Below are positions 51,795 through 61,272 of a stretch of 64,000 nt of DNA, piece after piece. Below the pieces are notes generated by a model. It saw only the letters and a list, made by a program, of their open reading frames with translations, was not told the DNA's origin and did not search any database. The position numbers were made by a program, and so were the translations under genes. The first letter of the stretch is position 1. Each line of letters starts with the position of its first letter. The DNA is from JAEUKH01 sp964447205. Its GTDB lineage: Bacteria; Myxococcota_A; Polyangia; Polyangiales; Ga0077539. The DNA lies in contig CAYUSB010000031.1 of NCBI GenBank assembly GCA_964447205.1, forward strand, positions 1-64,000. Direction: 5' to 3'.

Positions 51795-52655
51795 ATGAAG
51801 TCCTACGAGATTCTGCCGACGGGTGCCATCGCAGGGGGCGCGGCTTCGGGGTCGGGCACGAAGAGCACAGGGTGCGGGTGCAAAGGCGCTGGATGTGGCA
51901 GCCAGGGTGGTGGCTGCGGCTCGACTGGTGGGGGCATGGATGGGGCAAAGCCGGGGCGGCAGTTCCTGGGGCGGAAGCTCAAGGAGTGGGAGATCGTACC
52001 TGACAGGAAGCTCGCGCCTCAAATCATCACGATGGTATCTCCTCAACCAACACTTGTGTTCCCACCACCCTTTCGGGGACCTCAGTTGCTTGGACCGTAC
52101 ACGTCACCTAGTCTTTGGCGCCCTGATGCTCCTCATGTTCATGATTCACTTATACATTGGACACATTTCCCTCGACTTGGATGCTCTAATATTCGTTCCA
52201 GATGCGAACATCTGAGGGCACGCGAGGACGCATCTGAGGTCAACGCCATTCTTTGGCGCCACCGTCTCGCGCGAATTCTGGATCTGATCAGGCGGAGCGT
52301 CAGCTGTGTATCTCTGGACTGCGACGATATTTTCGAGATGATGCGTTTGAACACATATCTCCGCACTGATCTTGCGAATGCTTGGTCTAGGGACCTCGGC
52401 AACCGGGACCTCAGACTGGTCCTCGACGACCTGAATGAGGACCATACGAAGCTCCACTTTGCATACATTGACTGTGCCGACAACAGGCCCCTTAGTACGG
52501 TTTGTGACGTGATCACTGGAGATACTCTACACACCCGTCGCTGGGCGGAGAGCCTCGCACAGTTTTATGAAGATGAGTCGGCACGTTTTAGAGGCGAAAT
52601 CGCTCGACTCAACGAGTTTCGTCGGCAGTACTTTCCTGGGTGTGCACCTTGCTGA
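51795..52655 (+). CDS. Cys-rich protein with GCGC leader, unknown
   Basis: A 286-residue protein from ATG 51795, with a strong GGAGGAG ribosome site. The N-terminus is a Gly/Ser/Cys leader, GCGCKGAGCGSQGGGCG, with Cys27, 29, 34 and 41. The remainder is mixed alpha/beta with many single Cys, charged helices near the end (WAESLAQFYEDESARFRGEIARLNEFRRQYF) and a final CAPC. GC and codon use are clearly below those of the core genes. It lies 69 bp after paralogue 2. The leader resembles a metal-binding or lipid/thioether-modified segment, but no modifying enzyme is near. No family recognised. Confidence 0.7.
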   Translation: MKSYEILPTGAIAGGAASGSGTKSTGCGCKGAGCGSQGGGCGSTGGGMDGAKPGRQFLGRKLKEWEIVPDRKLAPQIITMVSPQPTLVFPPPFRGPQLLGPYTSPSLWRPDAPHVHDSLIHWTHFPRLGCSNIRSRCEHLRAREDASEVNAILWRHRLARILDLIRRSVSCVSLDCDDIFEMMRLNTYLRTDLANAWSRDLGNRDLRLVLDDLNEDHTKLHFAYIDCADNRPLSTVCDVITGDTLHTRRWAESLAQFYEDESARFRGEIARLNEFRRQYFPGCAPC

Positions 52656-53283
52656 CCCTCGCCGAATAGCCGACTAAACCACCAGCCATAGCCGCTAACC
52701 TCCTTAAAGCATTGGCTTGTCCTCAGTACAGCAGCAGTTCCCCGATTGACCTGTATCTGCCAGTTTGATTTTTTACTGCGTTTATGGGTCAGGTGCAGGA
52801 TTTAGTACTCTTCCAGGCTCCAACAAAGGGAAGCGACATGACTTATCTCCTGGTCGTCTTGTTTCAGCTCTTCTCCAACGACTCTCTCTACGTCAAGCGA
52901 TGCACTGAGATGGTCCTGCGTAATCCCGACGCATTTCTCGCAAATCTTCCTCAGTCGCAGGCTGGTGCCCCTTCTCATCTGAGGAATCGGGTGCCGCTGC
53001 GGACCCGCGCCGAGGAGCATTGCAGGAACCTCTATCGGGTGACCCACCGCCCTTCGACACCGGCCCATTGAGACGGAACAAGAGGTTACTGAATATTTGG
53101 AGCATCGGGCTCGCCCCTTGTCGTGACCTCCGGGAGTTCGCCAAGATTCCTGACGCTCCTCTCTGCTCCTCCCGCCTCTCCCCCTCCCCCCGTTGACCAC
53201 ACCAATATCGCCCGGCCCCGTCTTCTGCTAGGGCATCGCCCACCGTCCGATGGCTCTCCCCTCCTCGACGCGCTGGCGCCACC
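52656..53283. other. Low-GC intergenic stretch
   Basis: Contains AT-rich sequence with a T-run (GATTTTTTACTG near 52770) that could end the island transcript, one weak small frame (52838-53071), and from about 53100 higher-GC sequence leading into the broken WD40-type gene. Nothing else is seen. Confidence 0.5.
52838..53071 (+). CDS. Possible small protein
   Basis: A 77-codon frame beginning MTYLLVVLFQLFSNDSLYVK, with an AAGGGAAG ribosome site at proper spacing. The start is hydrophobic, and the rest is basic without recognisable motifs. It is in the low-GC island and in the same direction as the three unknown genes. It could be real or chance. Confidence 0.3.
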   Translation: MTYLLVVLFQLFSNDSLYVKRCTEMVLRNPDAFLANLPQSQAGAPSHLRNRVPLRTRAEEHCRNLYRVTHRPSTPAH

Positions 53284-53743
53284 GTGGTCCTCGGCCTCGT
53301 GGCAGGCACCCTCGGCTTTGTCAGCCTCCTGCAAGCCCTGCGGGCCTGGGACGTCGAGCTCAACACCCGCAACCTCGCTGCCGACGCGGTCCGGGTCGAG
53401 CGCGGGGGACATGGGCCGCCTGGCCCGCAGCCCGGGCTGCGGCGCCGAAGCCTTCCCCCTCGCCCTCGAATCCGCCACCGAACCCACCCGCCGCGGTCAA
53501 CGCAACTTGGCCACTCTGCTCGAAGGCCTCGCTGCCACCCTCGTGCGCATGACCGACGACGGGTCTACCGTGCTCACTGCCGACCGCGACCCCCGGGCCC
53601 GCCTCAGGGACACCCGCACCGCAGCCTCCGGCCCCACCCTCGACACCGGCGCGGGTTGGATCGAGTCCGTCGCCCTCTCCCCCGACGGGCGCATCATGCA
53701 CGCTGCCGCAGCCGAGGAAGCAATCCCGAGCGGGGAGTGCTAG
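53284..53743 (+). pseudogene. Frameshifted fragment of a membrane WD40-type protein
   Basis: One frame encodes a membrane helix and linker (VLGLVAGTLGFVSLLQALRAWDVELNTRNLAADAV, to about 53409). A second frame continues ARSPGCGAEAFPLALESA, LATLLEGLAATL, DDGSTVLTADRDPRARLRDTRT and ESVALSPDGRIM. This order (helix, linker, then WD40 blades) is typical of myxobacterial kinase-associated WD40 proteins, but only part of one or two blades remains and a frameshift separates the parts. The kinase domain is missing. It ends at the hrpA leader. Confidence 0.6.
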
Positions 53744-53758
53744 GCACTGGCCCCCGCC

Positions 53759-56700
53759 ATGTCTGCCGCCCCGTCTGCACCCGTTCGTTCGTCCGCCGCG
53801 ACCCTCCGCTTCCCGCCGGAGCTGCCCATCTCCGGGCGGGTGGCCGACATCGCCGCGGCCATCGCCGCCCACCCGGTGGTCATCGTGGCCGGGGCCACCG
53901 GGTCGGGCAAGACCACCCAGCTCCCCAAGATCGCCCTGTCGATGGGGCGCGGGAGCACCCGGCTCATCGGGGTGACCCAACCCCGGCGCATCGCGGCCAC
54001 GAGCGTGGCCACCCGCGTCGCCAAGGAGCTCGGCACGCCCCTCGGGGTCGACGTGGGCTACCAGATCCGCTTCGAGGACAAGACCGGCCCGAGCACGTCG
54101 ATCAAGTTTATGACCGACGGGATCCTCCTGGCCGAGATCCAGGGAGACCCCAACCTCCGGCGCTACGACACCCTCATCCTCGACGAGGCCCACGAGCGTA
54201 GCCTCACCATCGACTTCCTCCTGGGGTGGATCAAACGCATCCTGCCGGCCCGCCCCGACCTCAAGGTCATCGTGAGCTCGGCCACCCTGGAGACCGAGCG
54301 GTTTTCGGAGTTCTTCGGGGGGGCCCCGGTGATTCAGGTCGAGGGTCGGACCTTCCCCGTCGACGTGCTCTACCAGCCCCCCGACGACGACGCCGAGATG
54401 GCCGACGCCGTAGCCGACGCCGTGGTCGACGTGACCTCCCTCGACCCCCACGGCGACATCCTCGTGTTTCTCCCGGGCGAACGCGAGATCCGTGAGGCCG
54501 AAAACGCCCTCGTGGCCCGCAGCCTGCGCCACACCGTCGTGCAGCCCCTCTACGCCCGTCTGTCGGCGGCCGACCAGTCCAGGGTGTGGGCCTCCATCTC
54601 CGAACGCCGGGTGATCCTGGCCACCAACGTGGCCGAGACCTCCGTGACCATCCCGGGCATCGTCTACGTCATCGACACGGGGGTGGCCCGCCTGTCGCGC
54701 TACGACCCGCGCTCCGGAACGACCGCCCTGCAGATCGAGGCCATCTCGCAGGCCAGCGCCGACCAGCGGAAGGGCCGCTGCGGCCGGGTCCGCGACGGGA
54801 TCTGCGTGCGCCTCTACAACGAGGAGAGCTTCGCCGCCCGCCCGGCCTTCACCGACCCCGAGATCCAACGCACGGGCCTCGCGGGGGTCATCCTGCGCAT
54901 GAAGTCCCTCGACCTCGGGGACATCGAGGACTTCCCCTTCCTCGACCCCCCGCAGTCGCGTTCGATCACCGAGGGGTACCGGGTGTTGCTGGAGCTCGGG
55001 GCCCTCGACGCACGGCGGGCCCTGACCCCGCTGGGCAAGCAGCTCAGCCGCTTTCCGGTCGACCCGCGCATCGCCCGGATGATCCTCGCCGGAGCCGAAC
55101 GCGGGTGCCTCCCGGACATCCTCGTGATCGCCGCGGCCCTCAACCTGCAAGACCCCCGCGAGCGCCCCCGGGAGCACCAGCAGCGGGCCGACGAGCTGCA
55201 CAGAAGGTTTCGCGACGAGCGCTCGGACTTCGCGGGCCTCCTCAAGCTCTGGGACTTCGTACGCGAGGCCGAGGCCAAGGGGACCTCCCACCTGCGCCGC
55301 ACCTGCAAAGACAACTTCCTTTCCTTTCTGCGGGTGCGCGAGTGGAAGGACATCCACCGCCAGCTCCAGGAGGTGGTGCGCGAGCTGCGCCTGGGGACGG
55401 GCGCCAAACCTCCCCCGAAACCCGCCCGGGGCACGGACGACGCCCCCATGGACGAGGCCCTCCACCTGTCCCTCCTGACGGGCCTCCTGTCCAAGGTCGG
55501 CCAGTGGAACTCCCAACATCGGATCTACCTCGGCACACGCGAGACCCGCTTCGCCCTGCACCCGGGGTCGGCCCTGGCCCGCAAGACCCCCGCCTGGGTG
55601 ATGGCCTTCGAGCTGGTCGAGACCACCCAGCTCTTCGCCCGAACGGCCGCCCGCATCGAGCCCGAGTGGCTCCTCGAGGCCGCCCCCCACCTCGTCAAGA
55701 AGAGCTACACCGACCCCCACTGGTCCGAACGCACCGCCCGGGCCATGGTCCGCCAGAACGCCACCCTCTTCGGGATGCAGATCTTCAAGGACCGCCCCGT
55801 GGAGTACGCCAGCGTGGCCCCGGCCCAGGCCCGGCTGATGTTCCTCGACCACGCCCTCGTGCGGGGAGAGTTCAAGACCCGGGGGGCCTTCCAATCCCAG
55901 AACCGGGCCGTGCTCGAGACCCTCGCCCGACTGCGGGACAAGGCCCGTCGGGGCGACATGCTGGCCGACGACGCGGCCATGTTGGAGTTCTTCGACCGGA
56001 AGGTTTCGCTCGACGTGGTCGACGGCAAGACCTTCGAGCTGTGGCGCGAAAAAGCCGAGGCCGACGACCCCAACGTCCTCGTCCTGTCGCTGCAAGACCT
56101 CCTCGCGGGCGAACCCGACCTCTTCCCCGACGACTACCCCGACACCCTCACCCTGCACGGGGTGACCCTCGCCCTCGCGTACAAGTTCGACCCCTCGGCC
56201 GACGACGACGGGGTCACGATCACCGTGCCGTTGGTGCTCTTGCCGCAGATTGTTCCGGGCGAGCTCGACTGGACCATCCCCGCCTGGCACCGCGACAAGA
56301 TCGCGGCGATCCTGCATCGGGCCCCGAAGGCCGTACGCAGGGGCCTCGGGTCGGTGACCGAGCTGTCGGTGGCCCTGGCCGAGGAGCTGGTTCCGTTTGA
56401 GGGGCCCCTGTGCGAGACCCTGGCTGCGGCGGTGACGCGGCGCACAGGCGTCGACCTCGACCCGGCGAGTCTGGAGCCCGACGCCGTGGCGGGCCACCTC
56501 CGGCTGACCCTGAGGATCGTCGACGAACACGGCAAGACCGTGGCCCAGAGCCGGGACATCGACAACCTCCTTGACCGCTACGGGACCCGCGCCCGGGCCG
56601 CCTGGAAGAGCACCGCAGCCCCCACCAACTGGGAGCGGAAGGGGTTGACCACCTGGGACTTCGGCGACCTGCCCCCCTTCATCACCCGGCGTGTGGCCGG

Positions 56701-57520
56701 GGTCGAAGTCCGCAGCTACCCCGCCCTCGTCGACCGCGGCGCTGCCGTCGACCTCACCCTCCTGGAGACGGCCTCCGCGGCGGAGAGGGCCACGCGGGGC
56801 GGGGTTCGGCGACTGGCGATGTTGGCCGCCCGGGGGGTGGTGGCGGTGGTGACCCCGCGGATCCCGCCGGCCCTGCCGCGCCTCGACGGGGCCCCCGTGG
56901 CCCGCAGCGAGCAGGATGCCTTTCGGGCCGTGGTGCTCGGCCGCATCGTCGACGACGCCTTTGGGATCGGCCCCGGGGCGGAGCTACCGCGGGGGCGGGA
57001 GGCCTTTACGCGGATGGTTCGGGACGGGGCCCCGCGGGTGGAGGGGGTGGCCCAGCGGTACGCGGATGCCCTCAAGGCCACCGCGGCCGAGCTCAGCAAG
57101 ACCCTCCTCGCCCTGAAGAACGCGTCGCGGCACCCCACCGGGGCCGGGGCCATGCGTGAGATGCGGGGGCAGCTTGAGGCCCTGTTTCCCAGCACCCTGA
57201 TGGAGACGGTGGCCCTCGCGCGGCTCGTGCATTTCCCGCGGTACTTGCGTGCGATTCAGGTGCGCCTCGGGCGGGCGGTCGACGACCCGCGCAAGGACGC
57301 CGACAAGCTCGGGCCCTTCGCCCCCGTGTGGGCGGCCTTTGTGGCGAAGCAATCCGCGGCGCGGGATCCGGAGGCGGCCGAGGCCCTGCGATGGTCGCTG
57401 GAGGAGCTGCGGGTGGCCATCTTCGCCCCCGAGCTGACCACCCCGGTGTCGGTGTCGGTGCCGAAGCTGGCCGCCGCCGTGGGGGCCCTGGCGGTCACGG
57501 GGAGGCCGGGTGGGGGGTAG
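53759..57520 (+). CDS. hrpA: ATP-dependent RNA helicase HrpA
   Basis: A 1253-residue DEAH-box helicase, near the 1300 of E. coli HrpA. Walker A GATGSGKTT is at 45-53, DEAH at 142-145, then SSATLE, a motif V/VI region TNVAETSVTIPG and QRKGRCGRV. The HA2/OB-fold region follows (GLAGVILRMKSLDLGDIEDFPFLDPP), then the long HrpA-specific C-terminus. It acts on RNA and ribosome rescue in E. coli. The region holding its ribosome site, start and first eight codons is duplicated exactly at 46813. Confidence 0.96.
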   Translation: MSAAPSAPVRSSAATLRFPPELPISGRVADIAAAIAAHPVVIVAGATGSGKTTQLPKIALSMGRGSTRLIGVTQPRRIAATSVATRVAKELGTPLGVDVGYQIRFEDKTGPSTSIKFMTDGILLAEIQGDPNLRRYDTLILDEAHERSLTIDFLLGWIKRILPARPDLKVIVSSATLETERFSEFFGGAPVIQVEGRTFPVDVLYQPPDDDAEMADAVADAVVDVTSLDPHGDILVFLPGEREIREAENALVARSLRHTVVQPLYARLSAADQSRVWASISERRVILATNVAETSVTIPGIVYVIDTGVARLSRYDPRSGTTALQIEAISQASADQRKGRCGRVRDGICVRLYNEESFAARPAFTDPEIQRTGLAGVILRMKSLDLGDIEDFPFLDPPQSRSITEGYRVLLELGALDARRALTPLGKQLSRFPVDPRIARMILAGAERGCLPDILVIAAALNLQDPRERPREHQQRADELHRRFRDERSDFAGLLKLWDFVREAEAKGTSHLRRTCKDNFLSFLRVREWKDIHRQLQEVVRELRLGTGAKPPPKPARGTDDAPMDEALHLSLLTGLLSKVGQWNSQHRIYLGTRETRFALHPGSALARKTPAWVMAFELVETTQLFARTAARIEPEWLLEAAPHLVKKSYTDPHWSERTARAMVRQNATLFGMQIFKDRPVEYASVAPAQARLMFLDHALVRGEFKTRGAFQSQNRAVLETLARLRDKARRGDMLADDAAMLEFFDRKVSLDVVDGKTFELWREKAEADDPNVLVLSLQDLLAGEPDLFPDDYPDTLTLHGVTLALAYKFDPSADDDGVTITVPLVLLPQIVPGELDWTIPAWHRDKIAAILHRAPKAVRRGLGSVTELSVALAEELVPFEGPLCETLAAAVTRRTGVDLDPASLEPDAVAGHLRLTLRIVDEHGKTVAQSRDIDNLLDRYGTRARAAWKSTAAPTNWERKGLTTWDFGDLPPFITRRVAGVEVRSYPALVDRGAAVDLTLLETASAAERATRGGVRRLAMLAARGVVAVVTPRIPPALPRLDGAPVARSEQDAFRAVVLGRIVDDAFGIGPGAELPRGREAFTRMVRDGAPRVEGVAQRYADALKATAAELSKTLLALKNASRHPTGAGAMREMRGQLEALFPSTLMETVALARLVHFPRYLRAIQVRLGRAVDDPRKDADKLGPFAPVWAAFVAKQSAARDPEAAEALRWSLEELRVAIFAPELTTPVSVSVPKLAAAVGALAVTGRPGGG

Positions 57521-57538
57521 GTGGCTGCGAGTGGCGGT

Positions 57539-57713
57539 CCTCTCCCCCGCTGCCGCGCGCCCCTCTCCCTCCCGGGAGAGGAGCTGATTGACCTGTTGCC
57601 TTGTTGATAATTGTTGCCGTCTGCAACAGAAAAGCCAACAGATCACCGTGACGTTGGTGCGCGCAGAACCCCTCGCCCGGGAGGGAGAGGGGTGCGCGGC
57701 AGCGGGGGTGAGG
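57539..57713. repeat. 175-bp inverted-repeat element between hrpA and the FMN gene
   Basis: Two 42-bp arms, 57539-57580 and 57672-57713, are inverted copies with about 3 mismatches. Each holds CCCCCGCTGCCGCGC and CCCTCTCCCTCCCGGG. The 91-bp centre is AT-rich and contains its own short hairpin (TGTTGC...GCAACA). It lies between two convergent stops, so it could also end transcription from both sides. It may be a MITE-like or REP-like repeat. Confidence 0.75.
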
Positions 57714-57725
57714 TAGGGCCCCGCC

Positions 57726-59261
57726 TCAAGCTCCCGCGAGGTGGGCCTTGAGCGCAGTGATGTCGTCGCTGTGGGCCAGACCCCACCCGGGGGCGTACCC
57801 GAAGACCTCCCGCGCCGACCGGGTCTTGAACCCGTCCACGATGTCAAACCGGTCGAGCGGAACCAGGGCCGGGTGCACCTGCCCGCACGCGTGCCCGAGG
57901 TGCAGAAGCTCCTTGCGCAGGGCGATGAGGTAGTTGGCCAGACGGGCCGACTTCAGGGTGGGATCGAGCCCGCCCATCAGCCACTTGTTCTGTGTGGCGA
58001 TGCCGGTGGGGCAGTGGCCGGTGTGGCACTCCTGGGCCTGGATGCACCCGATGGCCAGCATGGCCTCCCGGGCCACGTTGATGAGGTCGCACCCGAGCCC
58101 GAGGGCCAACATCGCATCCTGGGCGAACCCCAACTTGCCCGAGCCGATGAAGACCACCTTCTCGTGCAGGCCCCGGGCAGCAAAGACCTTGTACACCGAG
58201 GCAAACCCCAGCTTGAAGGGCAGGGCCACGTGGTCGGAGAACACCAGCGGAGCCGCCCCCGTTCCGCCCTCTCCGCCGTCGATGGTGACGAAGTCCGGGG
58301 CCTTCCCCGTGGCCGCGATGCGCTCGACCAGGCTCTCCCAGAACTCCATCTCCCCGATGGCCGACTTGATCCCCACGGGCAGCCCCGTGGCCTCGGCGAG
58401 GCCCTCGATGAAGTCGAGCATCGTGTCGACGTCGCGGAAGGCCGTGTGCGACGACGGAGAGATGCAGTCCTGCCCCAAGGGGATGAGCCGGATCCGGGCG
58501 ATCTCCGGCGTGATCTTCGCCTTGGGCAGGACGCCCCCGAGCCCCGGTTTCGCCCCCTGGGAGAGCTTGATCTCGATGGCCCGAACCGGGGCGCTGGCCA
58601 CGGTCTCGAGGGCCCGTTCGAGCGAGAACCGGCCCTTGTCGTCGCGGCACCCGAAGTACCCCGTCCCGATCTGCCAGCACAGGTCTCCGCCCTTGCGGTG
58701 GTGGTCGGAGATGCCGCCTTCGCCCGTGTTTTGCCAGGCCCCGGCGAGGGCCACGCCCCGGTTGATGGCCTCGACGGCCGGGCCCGAGAGCGAGCCGTAA
58801 CTCATGGCCGAGGTGTTGATCAGGCTCGTCGGGCGGAAGGCCTTCGGCCGCTTGCGGAAGCCCCCGAGGACCTTGGCGCAGGGGATCCCGTAGGCGGGGT
58901 CGTACCCGGCCTCGCCCGCGTGCGGCGACGCGAGCGGAAAGGTCGACTGACGGATCACCAGGTAGTTGGGCGTCAGCTCCATGTCGTTGTCGGTGCCGAA
59001 GCCGAAGTAGGCGTTCTCCTTCTTGGAGGAGGCGTAGATCCACCGGCGCTGGTCGCGCGAGAAGGGCCGCTCCTCGTCGTTGCCGGTCACGATGTACTGC
59101 CGCATTGGGGGGCCGAAGCGCTCGAACCAGTACCGGAGCCGCCCCACGATGGGGAAGTTGCGCATGATGGCGTGGGCCTTCTGGGTGCGGTCGTACACCG
59201 CCACCGCCGCGAGGAACCCGACCGCTACACCCGCCGCCTCTGCCACCTCTGCCACGCCCAT
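57726..59261 (-). CDS. FMN-binding glutamate synthase family protein
   Basis: A 511-residue protein containing the FMN/central domain of glutamate synthase (GltB-like) without the glutaminase domain. An N-terminal hydrophobic segment (GVAVGFLAAVAV) is followed by MRNFPIVGRLRYWFERFGP. Key motifs: NTSAMSYGSLSGPAVEAINRGVALAGAWQNTGEGGIS (FMN and substrate loops), EIKLSQGAKPGLGG, TIDGGEGGTGAAP, and a Cys cluster near QECHTGHCPTGIATQ. The last region resembles the 3Fe-4S loop but has only two clear Cys. The reaction is not known for this stand-alone group. Confidence 0.93.
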   Translation of the reverse strand: MGVAEVAEAAGVAVGFLAAVAVYDRTQKAHAIMRNFPIVGRLRYWFERFGPPMRQYIVTGNDEERPFSRDQRRWIYASSKKENAYFGFGTDNDMELTPNYLVIRQSTFPLASPHAGEAGYDPAYGIPCAKVLGGFRKRPKAFRPTSLINTSAMSYGSLSGPAVEAINRGVALAGAWQNTGEGGISDHHRKGGDLCWQIGTGYFGCRDDKGRFSLERALETVASAPVRAIEIKLSQGAKPGLGGVLPKAKITPEIARIRLIPLGQDCISPSSHTAFRDVDTMLDFIEGLAEATGLPVGIKSAIGEMEFWESLVERIAATGKAPDFVTIDGGEGGTGAAPLVFSDHVALPFKLGFASVYKVFAARGLHEKVVFIGSGKLGFAQDAMLALGLGCDLINVAREAMLAIGCIQAQECHTGHCPTGIATQNKWLMGGLDPTLKSARLANYLIALRKELLHLGHACGQVHPALVPLDRFDIVDGFKTRSAREVFGYAPGWGLAHSDDITALKAHLAGA

Positions 59262-59316
59262 AGGCGCGCGACGCTAGCACACGGGCCGGGGCCGCGGGCA
59301 CGGCGCGGGCGCTAGC

Positions 59317-59571
59317 TCAGCGGAGCCGATCGCCTGCCGTCTCCACGTCCGCGGGGTCGAACGTCGCCGTCGCGAAGCCGAGCTCAGCGAGGCGAGAGGC
59401 GAACCCGAAGCGCTCCATCCCCGCCAGGTCGGCGGCCTTGGCGAGCGAGACGCGCCCCTGCTCGTAGAGGCGGGTCGCGGCAGCGAAGGCGATCTCGAAG
59501 GCGAGCTGGTCCGTGGGTACCTGGAGCGCCGCCCCCAGATCGTCCGGCACGGTGAGGGCGACGATGGTCAT
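59317..59571 (-). CDS. UPF0175 family protein (antitoxin-like), orphan
   Basis: An 84-residue protein matching UPF0175: VALTVPDDLGAAL, then EIAFAAATRLYEQGRVSLAKAADLAGMERFGFASRLAELG, a ribbon-helix-helix-like start and a helix-turn-helix. Members often act as antitoxins or regulators next to a PIN-domain (DUF3368) toxin. No such toxin is seen on either side, so it is a solitary copy or a relic. It lies 55 bp after the FMN gene start, same strand. Confidence 0.8.
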   Translation of the reverse strand: MTIVALTVPDDLGAALQVPTDQLAFEIAFAAATRLYEQGRVSLAKAADLAGMERFGFASRLAELGFATATFDPADVETAGDRLR

Positions 59572-60117
59572 GGGGTAGGGATGTCCTCTGCGCAGGGGTG
59601 GTGGCGAGTGACCCGTGGCCCCTCACGCGGCGGCATCGGCGACCGACTCCCCGCCCTTCCGTGAGGCGATCGCCCCTGTGTTCGATGCGCTGAGCGTGAT
59701 GACCCTGGCGGCCCGCAACGCCCTCGCGAGGTCCCGGCAGAACGACACGAAGGCAGCGGCCGAGCCCAAGCCGAGCGGCGGGGTAGAGCACTCCGCGGAT
59801 GTCGTGGTCAACCGACGCCCACCGCAGGCTTCGCCTTGCGGCACGGACGGAGGAGGGCCCAGAGGAAGGCTGAGGCTTGGGCAAACCTGCACCAGGATGG
59901 CGTACACGGTGGGCGTCGCGCGCGAACCAACAGGCACGAGAGCATCGAAAACCTCCCGGCGAGGGAGCCTCTCCCCGGGGAGAGGCGGGCGGCAGCGGAG
60001 AGGGGGTCGACCGACGTACCCCGTGGCCCTCCCTGCAAGCGGAGTGGTCAACCGTCCCCACCACCGACTTCGCCTCGCGGTACGGACGGAGGGAGGCACG
60101 CCTCGCCCCGCCCCCCT
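59572..60117. other. 546-bp repeat-rich intergenic region
   Basis: No credible gene. Two imperfect direct repeats of about 53 bp occur at 59804-59857 and 60044-60096, both starting GTGGTCAACCG and containing TTCGCC-TGCGG / CACGGACGGAGG-type cores. Between them is a hairpin, GCCTCTCCCCGGGGAGAGGC (59970-59989). This looks like decayed mobile or REP-type sequence. Confidence 0.6.
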
Positions 60118-61272
60118 TCACCCCCGCGAGAGCACCAGCCGGGTGATCTCCGCCCGCGTCCCGAGGCGCATCGGCGGCCCCCAATACCCCGTGCCCTCGC
60201 TGACATACGCCCACGTCTCGCCGACCCGGTGCAGGCCCGCCAGGATGGGCTGGTCGAGGGCCACGAGGTACGAGAAGGGCCACAACTGCCCCCCGTGGGT
60301 GTGCCCCGACAGGACCAGCCCCACCCCCCGCCGCGCGGCCTCGGCCACGGCCTTGGGCTGATGGGCCAGCAAAACCACCTCCCGGCTCTCATCCCGCCCC
60401 CGCAGGGCCCGCGTCAGGTCGGCCCCGTGCCCCGCCCCGTGCCGGGCCGCAGACCAATCATCAACCCCGGCCAGGTCGAAGCTCGCGGCCTCGTCCCCGA
60501 CCGAGACCCGCTCGTTGCGCAAGACCCGGATCCCGAGCCGCCCGAGCTCGGCCAGCCAGGGGTCGACCCCCGCGTAATACTCGTGATTGCCCGTCACAAA
60601 GAACACCCCGTGCCGCGCCCGCAGGCCCGCGAGGGGGGCCACGTGCTCGCCCAGGGCCTCGACCGATCCGTCGACGAGGTCGCCCGTGATGGCCACCATG
60701 TCAGGCTGGAGGGCGTTGACCCGGGCCACGAGCTCGACCATGAAGGCCCGGTCGATCGTAGGGCCCACGTGGATGTCGGTGAGCTGCACGAGGGTGAAGC
60801 CGTTCATCGCGGGGGGCAGGCGCGCGAGGGAGATGGGGACCGTACGCACCGTGAGCCGAGCGAGGGCCCTGTGCATCGCGAGGGCCGACAGGGCGACCCC
60901 CCCGACCCCCGCCGTGGCCACCAGGGCCCGGGCAAACCACTGACGCCGGGCCGGGTCGTGCAGGGCCCCCAGGGCACGCGCCGCGAGGCCCACCAGGCTC
61001 CCAAGGGCCACCAGGAGGAAGAGCAGAAAGGCCGCCCCCATCCATACGAAGCCCCCCCACGCGAGGGGGCTCGCCACCGACCGCGGCAACCATCGCCCGG
61101 CCACCATCGTGAGCGGCAACGACACCCCCAACACCCCAAGAACCACCGCCCCCACCCGCGGCCACGGGGCGGGCCACCCGGGGTCGCGCACGAGTCGGGC
61201 CCAGAGGAAGGCGTGAATCCCCCCGACCACCCCCAGCACGACCGCGAGGAAGATCAGCACCGAGGGCTTCAC
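60118..61272 (-). CDS. Membrane metallophosphoesterase
   Basis: A 384-residue protein with four N-terminal membrane helices (about residues 5-145) and a calcineurin-type phosphoesterase domain. Metal ligands are in TDIHVGP, GDLVDG, GNHEYY and SGHTHGGQLWPF, all intact. Related proteins include YkuE/YaeI (UDP-diacylglucosamine-type or phospholipid hydrolases). The start is GTG 61272 in a GTGA overlap with the bestrophin stop, so the two proteins are made together. The substrate is unknown. Confidence 0.92.
   Translation of the reverse strand: MKPSVLIFLAVVLGVVGGIHAFLWARLVRDPGWPAPWPRVGAVVLGVLGVSLPLTMVAGRWLPRSVASPLAWGGFVWMGAAFLLFLLVALGSLVGLAARALGALHDPARRQWFARALVATAGVGGVALSALAMHRALARLTVRTVPISLARLPPAMNGFTLVQLTDIHVGPTIDRAFMVELVARVNALQPDMVAITGDLVDGSVEALGEHVAPLAGLRARHGVFFVTGNHEYYAGVDPWLAELGRLGIRVLRNERVSVGDEAASFDLAGVDDWSAARHGAGHGADLTRALRGRDESREVVLLAHQPKAVAEAARRGVGLVLSGHTHGGQLWPFSYLVALDQPILAGLHRVGETWAYVSEGTGYWGPPMRLGTRAEITRLVLSRG

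Noticed and set aside
51795..51930. RiPP precursor peptide
   Set aside because: The Cys/Gly leader is attached to a 286-residue protein and no modifying enzyme or exporter is adjacent. Kept only as a possibility in the island finding.
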